DNA of 64,000 nucleotides from Neisseria montereyensis (GCF_024834045.1 NZ_JANUXW010000008.1:1-64000); one strand, 5' to 3'. Counted from the stretch's first letter, positions 18,857-28,256 are shown. Translations and numbers: made by a program. Notes: generated by a model from the letters alone, not told the origin.

Positions 18857-19777
18857 ATGCCTAATCCGCTTTACCGTCAGAATGTCATTTCCATCTCTGA
18901 TCTGACCACGCCGCAATTGGAATTATTGCTACATACCGCGCTGGATTTGAAAGCCCGGCCGCGTAGCGATTTATTGGCAGGGCGCTTGATCGGGTCGTGT
19001 TTTTTCGAGCCTTCAACCCGTACCCGTTTGTCTTTTGAAACGGCCGTGCAACGGTTGGGCGGTAAAGTGATCGGTTTTTCCGACGGCGCCAGTACCAGCG
19101 CGAAAAAAGGGGAAACATTAGCCGATACCGCCCGTATTATTTCCAGCTACACCGATGCCATTATCCAACGCCATCCCAAAGACGGTGCCGCAAGGGTGTT
19201 GGCCGAATTTTCCAGCGTGCCGGTGATTAATGCGGGCGACGGCACCAATCAACACCCCAGCCAGACACTGTTGGATTTGGTAACCATTTATGAAACGCAG
19301 GGAACGTTGTCAAACCTGAAAATTGCCATGTGCGGCGATTTGAAATACGGGCGTACCGTTCATTCGCTTGCCCAAGCCTTAAAACGCTGGCATTGCGAAT
19401 TTGCTTTTGTGTCCCCGCCGAGTTTGGCCATGCCGACCTATATTACCGAAGAGTTGGATGAAGCCGGTTGCCGTTATCAGGTGATGTCTTCGTTGGAAGA
19501 GGCGATTGAGTGGGCCGATATTCTGTATATGACCCGTGTTCAGCGCGAGCGTTTTGATGAGCAGGAGTTTGCCAAAATCCAAGGTAAATTCAACCTGCAC
19601 GCATCGATGTTGGGCAATGCCAAAGACAATCTGCGTATTCTGCATCCGTTGCCGCGGGTGGACGAAATACACCCCGATGTCGACAGCACGCCTTATGCCT
19701 ATTATTTCCAGCAGGCCACCAACGGCGTTTATGCGCGCATGGCGATTTTATCGCTGATTTTGAATGAAGAAGTTTGA
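18857..19777 (+). CDS. pyrB: Aspartate carbamoyltransferase catalytic chain
   Basis: First committed step of pyrimidine synthesis: carbamoyl phosphate plus aspartate to carbamoyl aspartate. The 306-residue product has the carbamoyl phosphate motif [12 protein letters not shown], the 80s-loop segment [22 protein letters not shown], and HPLPRVDEI near the C-terminus. A GGAATAAGGG site precedes the ATG. It is followed after 19 bp by pyrI, so the enzyme is the dodecameric, allosterically regulated type. Confidence 0.97.
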   Translation: MPNPLYRQNVISISDLTTPQLELLLHTALDLKARPRSDLLAGRLIGSCFFEPSTRTRLSFETAVQRLGGKVIGFSDGASTSAKKGETLADTARIISSYTDAIIQRHPKDGAARVLAEFSSVPVINAGDGTNQHPSQTLLDLVTIYETQGTLSNLKIAMCGDLKYGRTVHSLAQALKRWHCEFAFVSPPSLAMPTYITEELDEAGCRYQVMSSLEEAIEWADILYMTRVQRERFDEQEFAKIQGKFNLHASMLGNAKDNLRILHPLPRVDEIHPDVDSTPYAYYFQQATNGVYARMAILSLILNEEV

Positions 19778-19796
19778 GTGTGAAAAGGGCAAAATC

Positions 19797-20255
19797 ATGG
19801 AAAAAAAACAATACAGCGTAGAAGCCATTGAAAGCGGCACCGTTATCGACCACATTCCTGCCGGGCAGGGCTTGGCGATTCTCAGGCAGTTCAAATTGCT
19901 GCATCCGGGTAATGCCGTTACTGTAGGCTTCAATCTACCGAGCCGCAGCCACGGCAGCAAAGACATTATTAAAATTTCAGGTGTTCATTTAGACGAACAG
20001 GCGTCTAACCGTTTGGCATTGTTTGCGCCGGAAGCCACCGTGAATGTGATTGAGCAATTCAAAGTAGTCGAAAAACGCCATTTGTGCCTACCGGATACCA
20101 TTAGCGAAGTATTCCGCTGTCCGAATCCGAATTGTGCCAGCCACGGCGAACCGGTGAAAAGCCGTTTTTATGTGAAAAGTGCCGGCGGGCAAACCAAATT
20201 AAAATGCCATTATTGCGAAAAAACCTATTCGCGTGAGTTTGTTACCGAAGCATAG
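19797..20255 (+). CDS. pyrI: Aspartate carbamoyltransferase regulatory chain
   Basis: Binds CTP/ATP and joins catalytic trimers. The start at 19797 ([23 protein letters not shown]) follows AAAAGGGC and gives 152 residues, the usual length. The nucleotide-binding N-domain is followed by the zinc domain with four cysteines, CPNPNC and CHYC, about 25 residues apart. It is cotranscribed with pyrB. Confidence 0.96.
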   Translation: MEKKQYSVEAIESGTVIDHIPAGQGLAILRQFKLLHPGNAVTVGFNLPSRSHGSKDIIKISGVHLDEQASNRLALFAPEATVNVIEQFKVVEKRHLCLPDTISEVFRCPNPNCASHGEPVKSRFYVKSAGGQTKLKCHYCEKTYSREFVTEA

Positions 20256-20330
20256 TCATTTTTTATATAATAAAATCAACTAAGGCCGTCTGAAAACAGA
20301 CTAGATAAAAAGTTAGGTTGGATCACCTAT

Positions 20331-20570
20331 ATGCAAATAAATATTCAAAATACTTATCGTCATTGGAAAATATTATTACTTATCGGCTTCGGTATATCTT
20401 TGGTGTTTGACTTGCTGCATTGGTTTGCCGGATTCGACGGCATACCGATTAGCGATGGTTTTTCCTTAAGTAGGCATGGAATAAGCGGGGGTATCTCGGC
20501 CTTGTTGTATTTCCTGTATATCCACCTGAAAAAAGAGCCGGAATCCGTAAAACAAGGTAAGTGCATCTAG
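20331..20570 (+). CDS. Small hypothetical membrane protein
   Basis: A 79-residue ORF with two predicted membrane segments (about residues 13-35, ILLLIGFGISLVFDLLHWF, and 50-67, ISGGISALLYFLYIHL) and a charged C-terminus. No family is recognised. It lies between pyrI and the terminator before ampG. The ribosome binding site is unclear: the bases right before the ATG read GGTTGGATCACCT, which is identical to the 3' end region of 16S rRNA. Moderate confidence that it is translated. Confidence 0.5.
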   Translation: MQINIQNTYRHWKILLLIGFGISLVFDLLHWFAGFDGIPISDGFSLSRHGISGGISALLYFLYIHLKKEPESVKQGKCI

Positions 20571-20624
20571 GCAGAATGATTTGTCTATTGATTGCGGTAT
20601 TCTGATGATTAGATTTGAACTTAT

Positions 20625-20651
20625 GGCCGTCTGAAACGTTTTCAGACGGCC
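20625..20651. terminator. Inverted-DUS terminator
   Basis: GGCCGTCTGAAA / TTTCAGACGGCC hairpin with a 3-base loop between the small membrane protein gene and the convergent ampG-like gene. Confidence 0.75.
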
Positions 20652-20673
20652 TGTTTCGATATATTTTGGGGTT

Positions 20674-22227
20674 TTATGGTTTTTCTCTACCGGCTTCGGC
20701 GGGTGTTTTTCCAAACAAACGTTTTTCCGCCCAATATACCAAGATTAGTACGGGTACGCCGAGCAGGGTGGTTAGGGTGAAAAAGCCGGGGTAGCCGATT
20801 TTATCGACCATTGCCCCTGAATAGCCGCCTAATGTTTTGGGCAGTAAGGTCATCAGCGAACTGAAAATAGCATATTGAACGGCGGTAAAACGGATATTGG
20901 TTAAAGCCGATAAAAACGCAATAAAGACCGCGCCGGCCAAACCGGAAGCGAGATTGTCGAAGCCGACCGCCAAATACATAAAAGCGACATCATGGCCGCG
21001 ATAGGCCAGCACGACAAACAGCAGATTGGTGATGGAAGCCAAGACCGCTCCGGCCATCATCATTTTCATCAATGCAAACTTTTGCGACAGCAGGCCGCCC
21101 AAGAAACCACCGGCAACCGCCATTACCACGCCGAATGTTTTCACGGCGGCGGCAATTTCTTCTTTGCTAAACCCCATATCCTGATAAAACACATTGGAAA
21201 TCACCCCGGCAACAATATCCGAAATACGGTAAACGCCGATGAGTGCGAGCAGTAATAGGGCGGATTCGCCGTAGCGCTTGAAAAAATCGGTAATCGGATG
21301 AATCCAAGTGTCAACAGCCAATTGTTTCGGTACCAAACCGCTTTTCACAATACCGCTGCCAATCAGTGCGGCGGCGATAACGGCGCTACATAGTCGTAAT
21401 GCTTCCCATAAAAGCCCCGATATCGGGCTCGCCGTTTCCGGCAGCATACGGCCTACTTGTGCGAACACCGCCACAAAACCGCCTACCGAAACAACAAACA
21501 GAAACACCAGCCGCAGATTGTCGGCAGTCGGGCGCGATATATTCCGTATATCGGATACCGGCGGTTCGCGCATCAACAGCGTAGTCAGCACGCCGATGCC
21601 CATAACCCCCGCCATAATGAAATAAGTTTGCTGCCAAGCCCGATAAACATAAGCTTGTTCGTGTGAACCGAGCATAGCGGCTAAAAACAGCGCACCGGCA
21701 CCGGCAACTATCATCCCCAGCCGATAGCCGGCATTGTAAGTAGCGGCGGTAACCGACTGCATCGCCACATTATCGGCGGCCGCTTCGATACGGTAAGCAT
21801 CAATCACCACATCTTGTGTGGCGGAAGAAAAGCCCAGCAATACCGCCCCTGCGGCCATATAGGCCAGCGCGGTATCGTTAACAGGGTCAACCAACGCCAT
21901 GCAGCAAATAGCCGCAATCACCGCCAACTGAGACCATAGCAGCCAGCCGCGCCGTTTGCCCAATACCCGTGTGAGTAGGGGTAGCGGTAGCGAGTCAATC
22001 AGTGGCGCCCACACGAATTTAAACGAATAGGCCAATGCCGCCCAACTGAACATGGTAACGGTACTGCGGTCGACACCGGCTTCGCGCAGCCATAACGACA
22101 GGCTGGAAAAAATCAACAGAATCGGAATACCGGCGGAAAAGCCGAGAAAGAATAATGTGATGGCACGGCGGTCGCCATAAGCGCCTATGGCCGAAAGCCA
22201 AGTTTTTTTAGAAGGGTTTTGCGCCAT
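20674..22227 (-). CDS. ampG: AmpG family muropeptide permease (MFS)
   Basis: Inner-membrane transporter importing anhydro-muropeptides for peptidoglycan recycling. The start at 22227 (MAQNPSKKTWLSAIGAYGDRR) gives 517 residues and about 14 hydrophobic segments; the upstream in-frame TTG codons are less likely. AmpG-like features include FFLGFSAGIPILLIFSSLSLWLREAGV, WAPLIDSLPLPLLTRVLGKRRGWLLWSQ and GFSSATQDVVIDAYRIE. No ampD or beta-lactamase regulator is adjacent. Its terminator is shared with the convergent small ORF. Confidence 0.9.
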   Translation of the reverse strand: MAQNPSKKTWLSAIGAYGDRRAITLFFLGFSAGIPILLIFSSLSLWLREAGVDRSTVTMFSWAALAYSFKFVWAPLIDSLPLPLLTRVLGKRRGWLLWSQLAVIAAICCMALVDPVNDTALAYMAAGAVLLGFSSATQDVVIDAYRIEAAADNVAMQSVTAATYNAGYRLGMIVAGAGALFLAAMLGSHEQAYVYRAWQQTYFIMAGVMGIGVLTTLLMREPPVSDIRNISRPTADNLRLVFLFVVSVGGFVAVFAQVGRMLPETASPISGLLWEALRLCSAVIAAALIGSGIVKSGLVPKQLAVDTWIHPITDFFKRYGESALLLLALIGVYRISDIVAGVISNVFYQDMGFSKEEIAAAVKTFGVVMAVAGGFLGGLLSQKFALMKMMMAGAVLASITNLLFVVLAYRGHDVAFMYLAVGFDNLASGLAGAVFIAFLSALTNIRFTAVQYAIFSSLMTLLPKTLGGYSGAMVDKIGYPGFFTLTTLLGVPVLILVYWAEKRLFGKTPAEAGREKP

Positions 22228-22297
22228 AATCAACAATCAAACCGCATTGCGGCAGTTTTAAGAAAACGAAAAGCGATATTGTATCAATGAAGTATGG

Positions 22298-22330
22298 AGG
22301 CCGTCTGAAAAGATTTATTTCAGACGGCCT
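22298..22330. terminator. Inverted-DUS hairpin upstream of ampG
   Basis: AGGCCGTCTGAAA / TTTCAGACGGCCT hairpin in the 374-bp gap between the divergent ampG and lapA genes. It is not directly behind either gene. The remaining gap holds only a weak inverted repeat AACAGTT/AACTGTT near 22510; no other gene is apparent. Confidence 0.55.
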
Positions 22331-22601
22331 AAAACCGAATAGACAAAGCAATAGGGTATGTATATCAAGCATGGAATTCCAGCGTTGCGGTATGGTAATT
22401 TAATGATTTTAAAGGTGTACTTCGTTATATGGCTTATATTGGCCGATGAGTTTCGGGTTTGAGGCAGAGTATCCGACATATCGGGGAAACCATGCATATA
22501 TACACGAAAACAGTTAAATCGTTTAAACTGTTAAATTAATCGGATGCCGCTGATAGGTATCCGGCCGCTAACTTTTAGAGAATAAAGAATCGGAGAATTT
22601 G

Positions 22602-22925
22602 ATGAAAATTATTTCCGGCATTATCAAATTACTTATTTTATTGATTTTGTTATTGCTGGCTATCAGCAATACCCAACAGGTAGCATTTTTCTATTTACCG
22701 GCACAAGGCATCAATACGCCTTTAATCGTCGTTTTATTCGGCGCGTTTGTGGTGGGTGCGATTTTCGGCGTATTCGCATTATTCGGCCGTTTGCTGACTC
22801 TGCGCGGTGAAAATAACCGTTTGCGTGCTGAAGTGAAAAAAACTGCCCGCCTGACCGAACAGGATTTATTGGTGCCGCACAATCCTGCCGCCAACACGAC
22901 CATGCCGACCGAACACAAGGAATAA
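22602..22925 (+). CDS. lapA: Lipopolysaccharide assembly protein A domain protein (LapA)
   Basis: Small inner-membrane partner of LapB in the control of LPS synthesis. The start at 22602 follows a CGGAG site and gives 107 residues with two membrane helices (about residues 5-22 and 42-64) separated by the YLPAQGINTPLIVVLFGAF segment typical of DUF1049/LapA. A short coiled coil follows (NNRLRAEVKK). It ends 6 bases before lapB, so the two are coupled. Confidence 0.88.
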   Translation: MKIISGIIKLLILLILLLLAISNTQQVAFFYLPAQGINTPLIVVLFGAFVVGAIFGVFALFGRLLTLRGENNRLRAEVKKTARLTEQDLLVPHNPAANTTMPTEHKE

Positions 22926-22931
22926 GTCTGC

Positions 22932-24101
22932 ATGGAAACCGAAATCTGGATGTTGCTGTTGCCGATTATTTTATTACCGGTATTTTTTGCTATGGGTTGG
23001 TTTGCCGCACGGGTGGATATGAAAACCGTATTGAAGCAGGCCAAATCCGTGCCCAGCGGTTTTTATAAAAGCCTTGATGCCTTAGTGGATAGAAAAACCG
23101 GCAAAGCCGCACGGGAATTGGCAGAGGTGATTGATCAACAGCCGCAATCTTATGATTTGAACCTGACTTTAGGTAAGCTGTACCGCCAGCGCGGTGAGAA
23201 TGATAAGGCCATCCACATGCATCAGGCTTTGCTTGATTCGCCCGATACCGTGGGCGATAAGCGTGAGCGGGTGTTGTTTGAGTTGGGGCAGAATTACCAA
23301 AGTGCCGGATTGGTAGACCGTGCCGAGCAGATTTTTTTGAATTTGCAAAACGGCAATATGGCCAAAGAAGCACGGCAGGTTTTATTGGGCATTTACCAAC
23401 AAGACCGCGATTGGGAAAAAGCCATTGAAATGGCGCAATTGTTGAGCCACGACGAGCGCACCTATCAGTTTGAAACTGCGCAATTCTATTGCGAACTGGC
23501 GCAGGCTGCCCTGTTTCGTTCCGATTTTGAAGCGGCATGCGGATATGCGCATAAGGCGTTGGATATCAATAAAAAATGTACCCGTGCCAATATGATTTTG
23601 GGTGATGTCGAACAGAAGCAGGGCAATTTCGGTGCCGCTATTGATGCCTATACCGCCATCGAAAAGCAAAACCACGAATATCTGAGCATGGTCGGCGAGC
23701 GCTTGTATGATGCCTATGATGCTTTGGGCAAACCGCGTGAGGGTTTGAATATTTTAATTGGTTATATGAAAACCTTTCCCCAGCTGGACTTAATCAATGT
23801 GATTTATGAAAAATCCTTGTTGCTGGAAGGAGAAAGCCAAGCGGCGCAAACGGCCGTTGAGTTGGTGCGCCAGAAGCCCGATTTAAGCGGTGTATACCGT
23901 TTGCTCGGTTTGCAATTGAGCGAATTGAATCCCGAATGGAAAGCCGATGCCGATATGATGCGTTCGGTTATCGGGCGGCAATTGCAAAAATCGGTGATGT
24001 ACCGTTGCCGCAACTGCCATTTTAAATCGCAAGTGTTTTTCTGGCATTGCCCGGCGTGCAACAAATGGGAAACGTTTACCCCCAACCGTATCGAGGTGTA
24101 G
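22932..24101 (+). CDS. lapB: Lipopolysaccharide assembly protein LapB (TPR protein)
   Basis: Membrane-tethered TPR protein that in E. coli promotes LpxC turnover and LPS assembly. The 389-residue product has an N-terminal membrane helix (about residues 5-22), several TPR units (for example LYRQRGENDKAIHMHQALL and GQNYQSAGLVDRAEQIFLNL), and a C-terminal rubredoxin-like zinc knuckle CRNC...CPAC (about 362-381). The arrangement lapA-lapB matches other proteobacteria. The next gene starts 6 bases after its stop. Confidence 0.94.
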   Translation: METEIWMLLLPIILLPVFFAMGWFAARVDMKTVLKQAKSVPSGFYKSLDALVDRKTGKAARELAEVIDQQPQSYDLNLTLGKLYRQRGENDKAIHMHQALLDSPDTVGDKRERVLFELGQNYQSAGLVDRAEQIFLNLQNGNMAKEARQVLLGIYQQDRDWEKAIEMAQLLSHDERTYQFETAQFYCELAQAALFRSDFEAACGYAHKALDINKKCTRANMILGDVEQKQGNFGAAIDAYTAIEKQNHEYLSMVGERLYDAYDALGKPREGLNILIGYMKTFPQLDLINVIYEKSLLLEGESQAAQTAVELVRQKPDLSGVYRLLGLQLSELNPEWKADADMMRSVIGRQLQKSVMYRCRNCHFKSQVFFWHCPACNKWETFTPNRIEV

Positions 24102-24107
24102 GTTTGT

Positions 24108-24602
24108 ATGGCTGAACAGATAATCGATTTAAACAGCTTGGATCCGCAAAACCCTGCCGAGTTTCTTTATACTTTGGCAGCGGCTTATATCGAATACAGC
24201 GAAGCGCACGGGATGGATGCGCTTAATGACGAACAGCATACCCTGCTGGCGTATTGCTATCTCGACAGCCAAGTGCAGGAAGGCGGATTTTTGCAGCTGA
24301 TTGCCGCAGGCTATGGCGAATATATTTTTATGAACCCCGTGGCAGACAGTTTGCGCCGCTGGCGTATCAAACCGACCCCAAAGGTGATAGATAAAGCAAA
24401 AGCCCTTTATCTTAAGTATGGTGAAGCCATAGAAAAGCTGGCCGAGCAAGATAAGCCGTTGGATGAAATCCGAGCGCAGTTTGATGTATTTGAAGAAGCA
24501 GACGGTGATTATTACGAAGCGGCTGATGAAGACTTAGCTGCCGCTGTTGAATATGTGCTGGCGAATCAGGAAAAGTTTGTTGCGGTCGGTCATCGTGCAT
24601 AG
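24108..24602 (+). CDS. Acidic DMP19-like (DUF4375) protein, possible DNA mimic
   Basis: The 164-residue product is strongly acidic (about 31 Asp/Glu against 13 Lys/Arg) and contains the EGGFLQLIAAGYGEY segment that resembles the GGFxQ core of the DMP19/DUF4375 family. DMP19 of Neisseria is a dimeric DNA mimic reported to keep a repressor off its operator. The C-terminal part has a dense acid patch (about residues 122-145). It is tightly coupled to lapB (6-bp gap). The family match is from memory of the motif, so the name is tentative. Confidence 0.6.
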   Translation: MAEQIIDLNSLDPQNPAEFLYTLAAAYIEYSEAHGMDALNDEQHTLLAYCYLDSQVQEGGFLQLIAAGYGEYIFMNPVADSLRRWRIKPTPKVIDKAKALYLKYGEAIEKLAEQDKPLDEIRAQFDVFEEADGDYYEAADEDLAAAVEYVLANQEKFVAVGHRA

Positions 24603-24631
24603 TAATGAAACGCTTTATTTACAAGATGATT

Positions 24632-24667
24632 AAAGGCCGTCTGAAAATAATCTTTCAGACGGCCTTT
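24632..24667. terminator. Inverted-DUS terminator between convergent genes
   Basis: AAAGGCCGTCTGAAA / TTTCAGACGGCCTTT hairpin lying 30 bases after the DMP19-like stop and 20 bases before the rsmG stop; suits both directions. Confidence 0.85.
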
Positions 24668-24686
24668 AATATAATAGTTATCTGCT

Positions 24687-25316
24687 TTATGATTTCGGTT
24701 TCATAATCACCATATGCCGTTCGGCGGCCAACATAGGCACTTCGATTTTTTCTACTTTCACCACTTCAACCCAATCAGGAATATGTTCCAATTCTTCATA
24801 AGGATAAACGCCCTTCATGGCGGCCCAGTAGCCGTTGTCGTTGAGCAGATGCTTGGTTAAAGTAATAAAGTCGGCCAATTCGGCAAAGGCACGGCTGGTG
24901 ACAACATCTACTTTTTTATCGTGCATCGCTTCTACCCGTCCGCCGGTAACGGTAACATTAGTTAAGCCCAATTCAATCACGGCCTGCTGTAAAAAAGAGG
25001 TTTTTTTGGTATTGGAATCTAATAAGGTGATTTGCAAATCCGGCCGACAGATAGCGGTGGGAATCCCCGGCATACCGCCGCCTGAGCCGACATCCATTAA
25101 TGTTTGCGTGCCTTCGATATAAGGCAGCAGGGTGAGGCTGTCTAACACATGATGGCTAATCATGGTGGATTCGTCGCGCAGGGCGGTTAGGTTATAAGTG
25201 CTGTTCCATTTTTTTAATAGCGAAACATATTCGAGCAACAGCAATTGTTGTACGGTGGAAAGGGTGAGGCCTAGTTTGTTCAGACCTTCTTGCAATTTCT
25301 GTTTGTTATCATCCAT
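24687..25316 (-). CDS. rsmG: 16S rRNA (guanine-527 N7) methyltransferase RsmG
   Basis: SAM-dependent methyltransferase that modifies G527 of 16S rRNA. The start at 25316 (MDDNKQKLQEGLNKLG) follows AGGATAAT and gives 209 residues. Motifs seen: KWNSTYNLTALRD, the SAM-binding DVGSGGGMPGIPTAI, and VTSRAFAELADF. It stands alone here rather than with parAB. Confidence 0.95.
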   Translation of the reverse strand: MDDNKQKLQEGLNKLGLTLSTVQQLLLLEYVSLLKKWNSTYNLTALRDESTMISHHVLDSLTLLPYIEGTQTLMDVGSGGGMPGIPTAICRPDLQITLLDSNTKKTSFLQQAVIELGLTNVTVTGGRVEAMHDKKVDVVTSRAFAELADFITLTKHLLNDNGYWAAMKGVYPYEELEHIPDWVEVVKVEKIEVPMLAAERHMVIMKPKS

Positions 25317-25397
25317 ATTGTTATTATCCTCGTTTTTCCGATTTTCAAGCAAACGTAATCTTATCTGAAAATATCCGTTTGTTGAATGAAATGTTTG

Positions 25398-25430
25398 AAA
25401 GGCCGTCTGAAAACTTTTCAGACGGCCTTT
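25398..25430 (-). terminator. Inverted-DUS terminator after the TonB-dependent receptor gene
   Basis: AAAGGCCGTCTGAAA / TTTCAGACGGCCTTT hairpin with a 3-base loop, 13 bases beyond the stop codon of the minus-strand receptor gene. Confidence 0.8.
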
Positions 25431-25442
25431 AAGATGGATATA

Positions 25443-27962
25443 TTACCAAGAGTATTTGGCACCAAACCAGAACTGACGGCCTATTTTATAAGAGAGATCG
25501 CGCTTTTTCTCTTGCCATTCCGGGGTATTTATTTTTCTACCGACAATTTTACGGTTGAATACATTCAATATATCGAAATTGAGTTCTAACATTTGTGTTT
25601 TTGCCAGTGGTTTTTCCCATGAGAAATGCCAGTCGGCCAATAAAGATCTGTTGTAGCGAATCCGATCAAACTTACTCAGATTGCCGACATAGCCTTGGCA
25701 AAGGTTGGCTCTGTCGGGGGTGCAGCGGATATTTTCTTGAATGTATTCAGCATGCGGGGCGGAATAGCGCAGGCGTTGCAGCCATTTGAAATGCCATTTC
25801 GGTATGGCCAACCGGGTTTCGAGAAAAGCTGTCCACGGTTGGTTAAAGTCCATAGCCGGTAGTTGGTCGGGGTTTTTCAAAGTGCCGTCAACTATCACTT
25901 TTTTAACATTCCACTCGTCCCAGTCATAATTTTGGAAAGTGCCGATTTGATTCGAGCGGCGTTTGTTGTATTCGGCGCCGACTTGCCAATCCAGCTCTAC
26001 CGCACCCAATTGCCAAGGGCGGTTTAGGCCGGCATTGAAGGTGAAAGTATCATTGTCGGCACGTCCGGTATTGCTTAAAACACGGTAGGTTAGGCCATCG
26101 TCGCCGATACGCTCTTGGGTGAGGAATTGATTTCTACTTTTACGGCGAACCCATTTAAGCTGCCATTCGCTATTGCCGATATATTGACGGATACCGAGAT
26201 TGAGTTCGTCGCTATATGGGGTTTTGAGCTCGCTGGTGTCGTAGCGGGGTTCGGCCAGTTCGCGCGACGTCCACGGATCATCGATATCGAAACGGTCGAA
26301 ATTTCTTTGGAAAACATAGGCGCTGCGTAGTTTATAGGTCAGCATCTCGCGGCCATAATAACGGTTGGCACCACCGATTAGATGTAGATCAGCCGCTTTA
26401 ATGGGTAGGCGGTATTGGAAGGCGAATCTGGGCGCAATATCGGTATTTTTGAGAAAACCGTTATAGTCCAACCGGATACCGGGCCTTAACAGCCAGTTTT
26501 CGGTTTCGATTTGGTCTTCTAGGTATAGGGCAAGATTGTGTGTGCCAACCTTGATGTGGGCTGGGTAATTGTATGCATAGCCGGTAAAAAACTGTTCGCC
26601 GGGAATACAGTCGGTACAATCTTGGCGGTCGGTGTACGTCGAACCACTGTATATAATAGTGGGTTTTTTCCGCTCAAAGCCTTGGTTTGCATATTCGGCT
26701 TCCCAGCCTGCATTGAGGGTGTGGTTGGATTCGCCCCAGTTTAACGTGTTGAATTCAAAATTTTGTTGGATATTCCAATGATTGCCGAAAGAGCGGCTGG
26801 TGCCGATGCCGCCTCGTGCGGCTTCTTCCACTTCGGGGTGTGTCGTCCAATTGATGGATGGCGTATTGTCGCGGTAACGATAAAGGTTGTCGTGATCGTA
26901 TGCCGTTTTTTCTTCGGTACGCCGATAGCTCAGTTTACTGTACATTTTGCCAAAATCGGCATCGTGTTCCCAGTCTAAGTCAACGCGCCAACCGCCGCCG
27001 CTGTTGGTAAACCGCCCGTCTTTATAGTTCGCCGGATAATATGTAGCGGAGTGGGGGGAATACATCGCAGTGGCGGAAAGAACATTGTTTTCATCGAGAT
27101 AGTGTGTGCCTTTCAATAAAAACGTTTCAGCCAAGCGCTTTTGTTTGGTGTATTGGTTTAGATGTTGATGGTAAAGCGGAATGGATGACTGCTGGCGGTT
27201 ATAGGCAAATAAAACAGCGGAATCTTCACCGATTGGTTGGTTCACTATCAGGTTGGATTCATGTTTCCTAAATTTGGGCTGTGTGTCGGGTGATTGTCCG
27301 GCACGGTATTCGTCGGCATAAAGCGGATCAATATAGTAATGCGTCCACTGATCTCGGGATGTCCGGTACGACAAACTTCCCGATGCTTGGGTTTTGTCGG
27401 CTTTGATTAGGTTTCCATCGACCACGCCGCCGGTAAAGCGGCCGTATTTGGCAGGAACATTGCTGTCATAAACCGATAAACGTTCTAATAAAGAAGGGCT
27501 GACCCAAAAAGCCTGTGGGTGTCCGGCAGGTAATTCGCCGGTAGTGTGAGAATTAATGGTGTCGGCATCAAGCTGGGTATCCGAGCCATTGTGTGCCGGA
27601 TTGAAATTGCTGTTGTTGCCCACGCCGTCGATAGTAAATTGATTGTTATAAAATTTCTCGCCGTGAAAAGAAATATTGGGCGGCGAGATTTCACCGACAC
27701 TATCGGCGGTTCCTTCGGTTTTGGAAAATTGTACGCCGGGTGTGGTTCTCAATAAGTCGTTGATCGTACTATTGCTTTTAGGATAATCGGCTAATTTTTG
27801 TTGATTCCATATCTGTTGCCCGCCGACACGGTTGGAATAACGCTTGGCCTGAACGGAAATGGTATCCATTTCCACCGTTTGTACTGCTGTTTCCGATGGA
27901 TTGGCCAAAGCTACGGATGAAATAGGAAGCAGAAATGCCCAATAAGTTTTTTGATTTGCCAT
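25443..27962 (-). CDS. TonB-dependent outer membrane receptor, substrate unknown
   Basis: Outer-membrane beta-barrel for energised uptake of an unidentified ligand. The likely start (MANQKTYWAFLL) gives 839 residues; MNQ three codons upstream at 27971 is also possible. It shows a signal peptide (ending ALA about residue 21), a TonB-box-like stretch MDTISVQAKR, the plug domain (INDLLRTTPGVQF ... NNQFTIDGVGNNSNFNP), and a 22-strand-type barrel ending in aromatic Trp. An extracellular-loop CTDC pair may be disulfide bonded. No ABC importer or regulator gene is adjacent. It cannot be assigned to a named Tdf receptor by eye. Confidence 0.85.
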   Translation of the reverse strand: MANQKTYWAFLLPISSVALANPSETAVQTVEMDTISVQAKRYSNRVGGQQIWNQQKLADYPKSNSTINDLLRTTPGVQFSKTEGTADSVGEISPPNISFHGEKFYNNQFTIDGVGNNSNFNPAHNGSDTQLDADTINSHTTGELPAGHPQAFWVSPSLLERLSVYDSNVPAKYGRFTGGVVDGNLIKADKTQASGSLSYRTSRDQWTHYYIDPLYADEYRAGQSPDTQPKFRKHESNLIVNQPIGEDSAVLFAYNRQQSSIPLYHQHLNQYTKQKRLAETFLLKGTHYLDENNVLSATAMYSPHSATYYPANYKDGRFTNSGGGWRVDLDWEHDADFGKMYSKLSYRRTEEKTAYDHDNLYRYRDNTPSINWTTHPEVEEAARGGIGTSRSFGNHWNIQQNFEFNTLNWGESNHTLNAGWEAEYANQGFERKKPTIIYSGSTYTDRQDCTDCIPGEQFFTGYAYNYPAHIKVGTHNLALYLEDQIETENWLLRPGIRLDYNGFLKNTDIAPRFAFQYRLPIKAADLHLIGGANRYYGREMLTYKLRSAYVFQRNFDRFDIDDPWTSRELAEPRYDTSELKTPYSDELNLGIRQYIGNSEWQLKWVRRKSRNQFLTQERIGDDGLTYRVLSNTGRADNDTFTFNAGLNRPWQLGAVELDWQVGAEYNKRRSNQIGTFQNYDWDEWNVKKVIVDGTLKNPDQLPAMDFNQPWTAFLETRLAIPKWHFKWLQRLRYSAPHAEYIQENIRCTPDRANLCQGYVGNLSKFDRIRYNRSLLADWHFSWEKPLAKTQMLELNFDILNVFNRKIVGRKINTPEWQEKKRDLSYKIGRQFWFGAKYSW

Positions 27963-27994
27963 TTGATTCATTAGTTTTATGAATGAAATGTTAT

Positions 27995-28022
27995 ATCATA
28001 ACAATTGTAAAGAGATTGTCAA
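27995..28022 (-). promoter_or_regulatory. Sigma-70 promoter of the TonB-dependent receptor gene
   Basis: On the minus strand TTGACA (28022-28017), 16 bases, then TATGAT (28000-27995), about 32 bases upstream of the start codon. The hexamers are near consensus. No clear Fur box was seen across it. Confidence 0.65.
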
Positions 28023-28225
28023 TAATTAGGAAGCAATATATTTACTATATGTTGATTATCTGAATAATGTCTTGTTTTCAGATACCGTGTATTTTGATCT
28101 TATTGATTGATGAGTTGGCAGATAAGAACCGCGATGATGTAATCTTTCCGGCGCTATTCGGCATATAGGGGAACACTGGCTATTGTGGTTAAAGATATAG
28201 ATATTTTTATTGTATATCGTAAAGA

Positions 28226-28256
28226 AAAACGGCTTTCGTATATCGAAAGCCGTTTT
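28226..28256 (-). terminator. dapA-bamC terminator
   Basis: Perfect 13-bp stem AAAACGGCTTTCG / CGAAAGCCGTTTT with loop TATAT; on the minus strand it is followed by T-rich sequence. It lies about 22 bases past the bamC stop. Confidence 0.85.

Noticed and set aside
22315-22497. 60-codon open frame between ampG and lapA
   Set aside because: Overlaps the DUS hairpin, has no ribosome binding site or recognisable feature.
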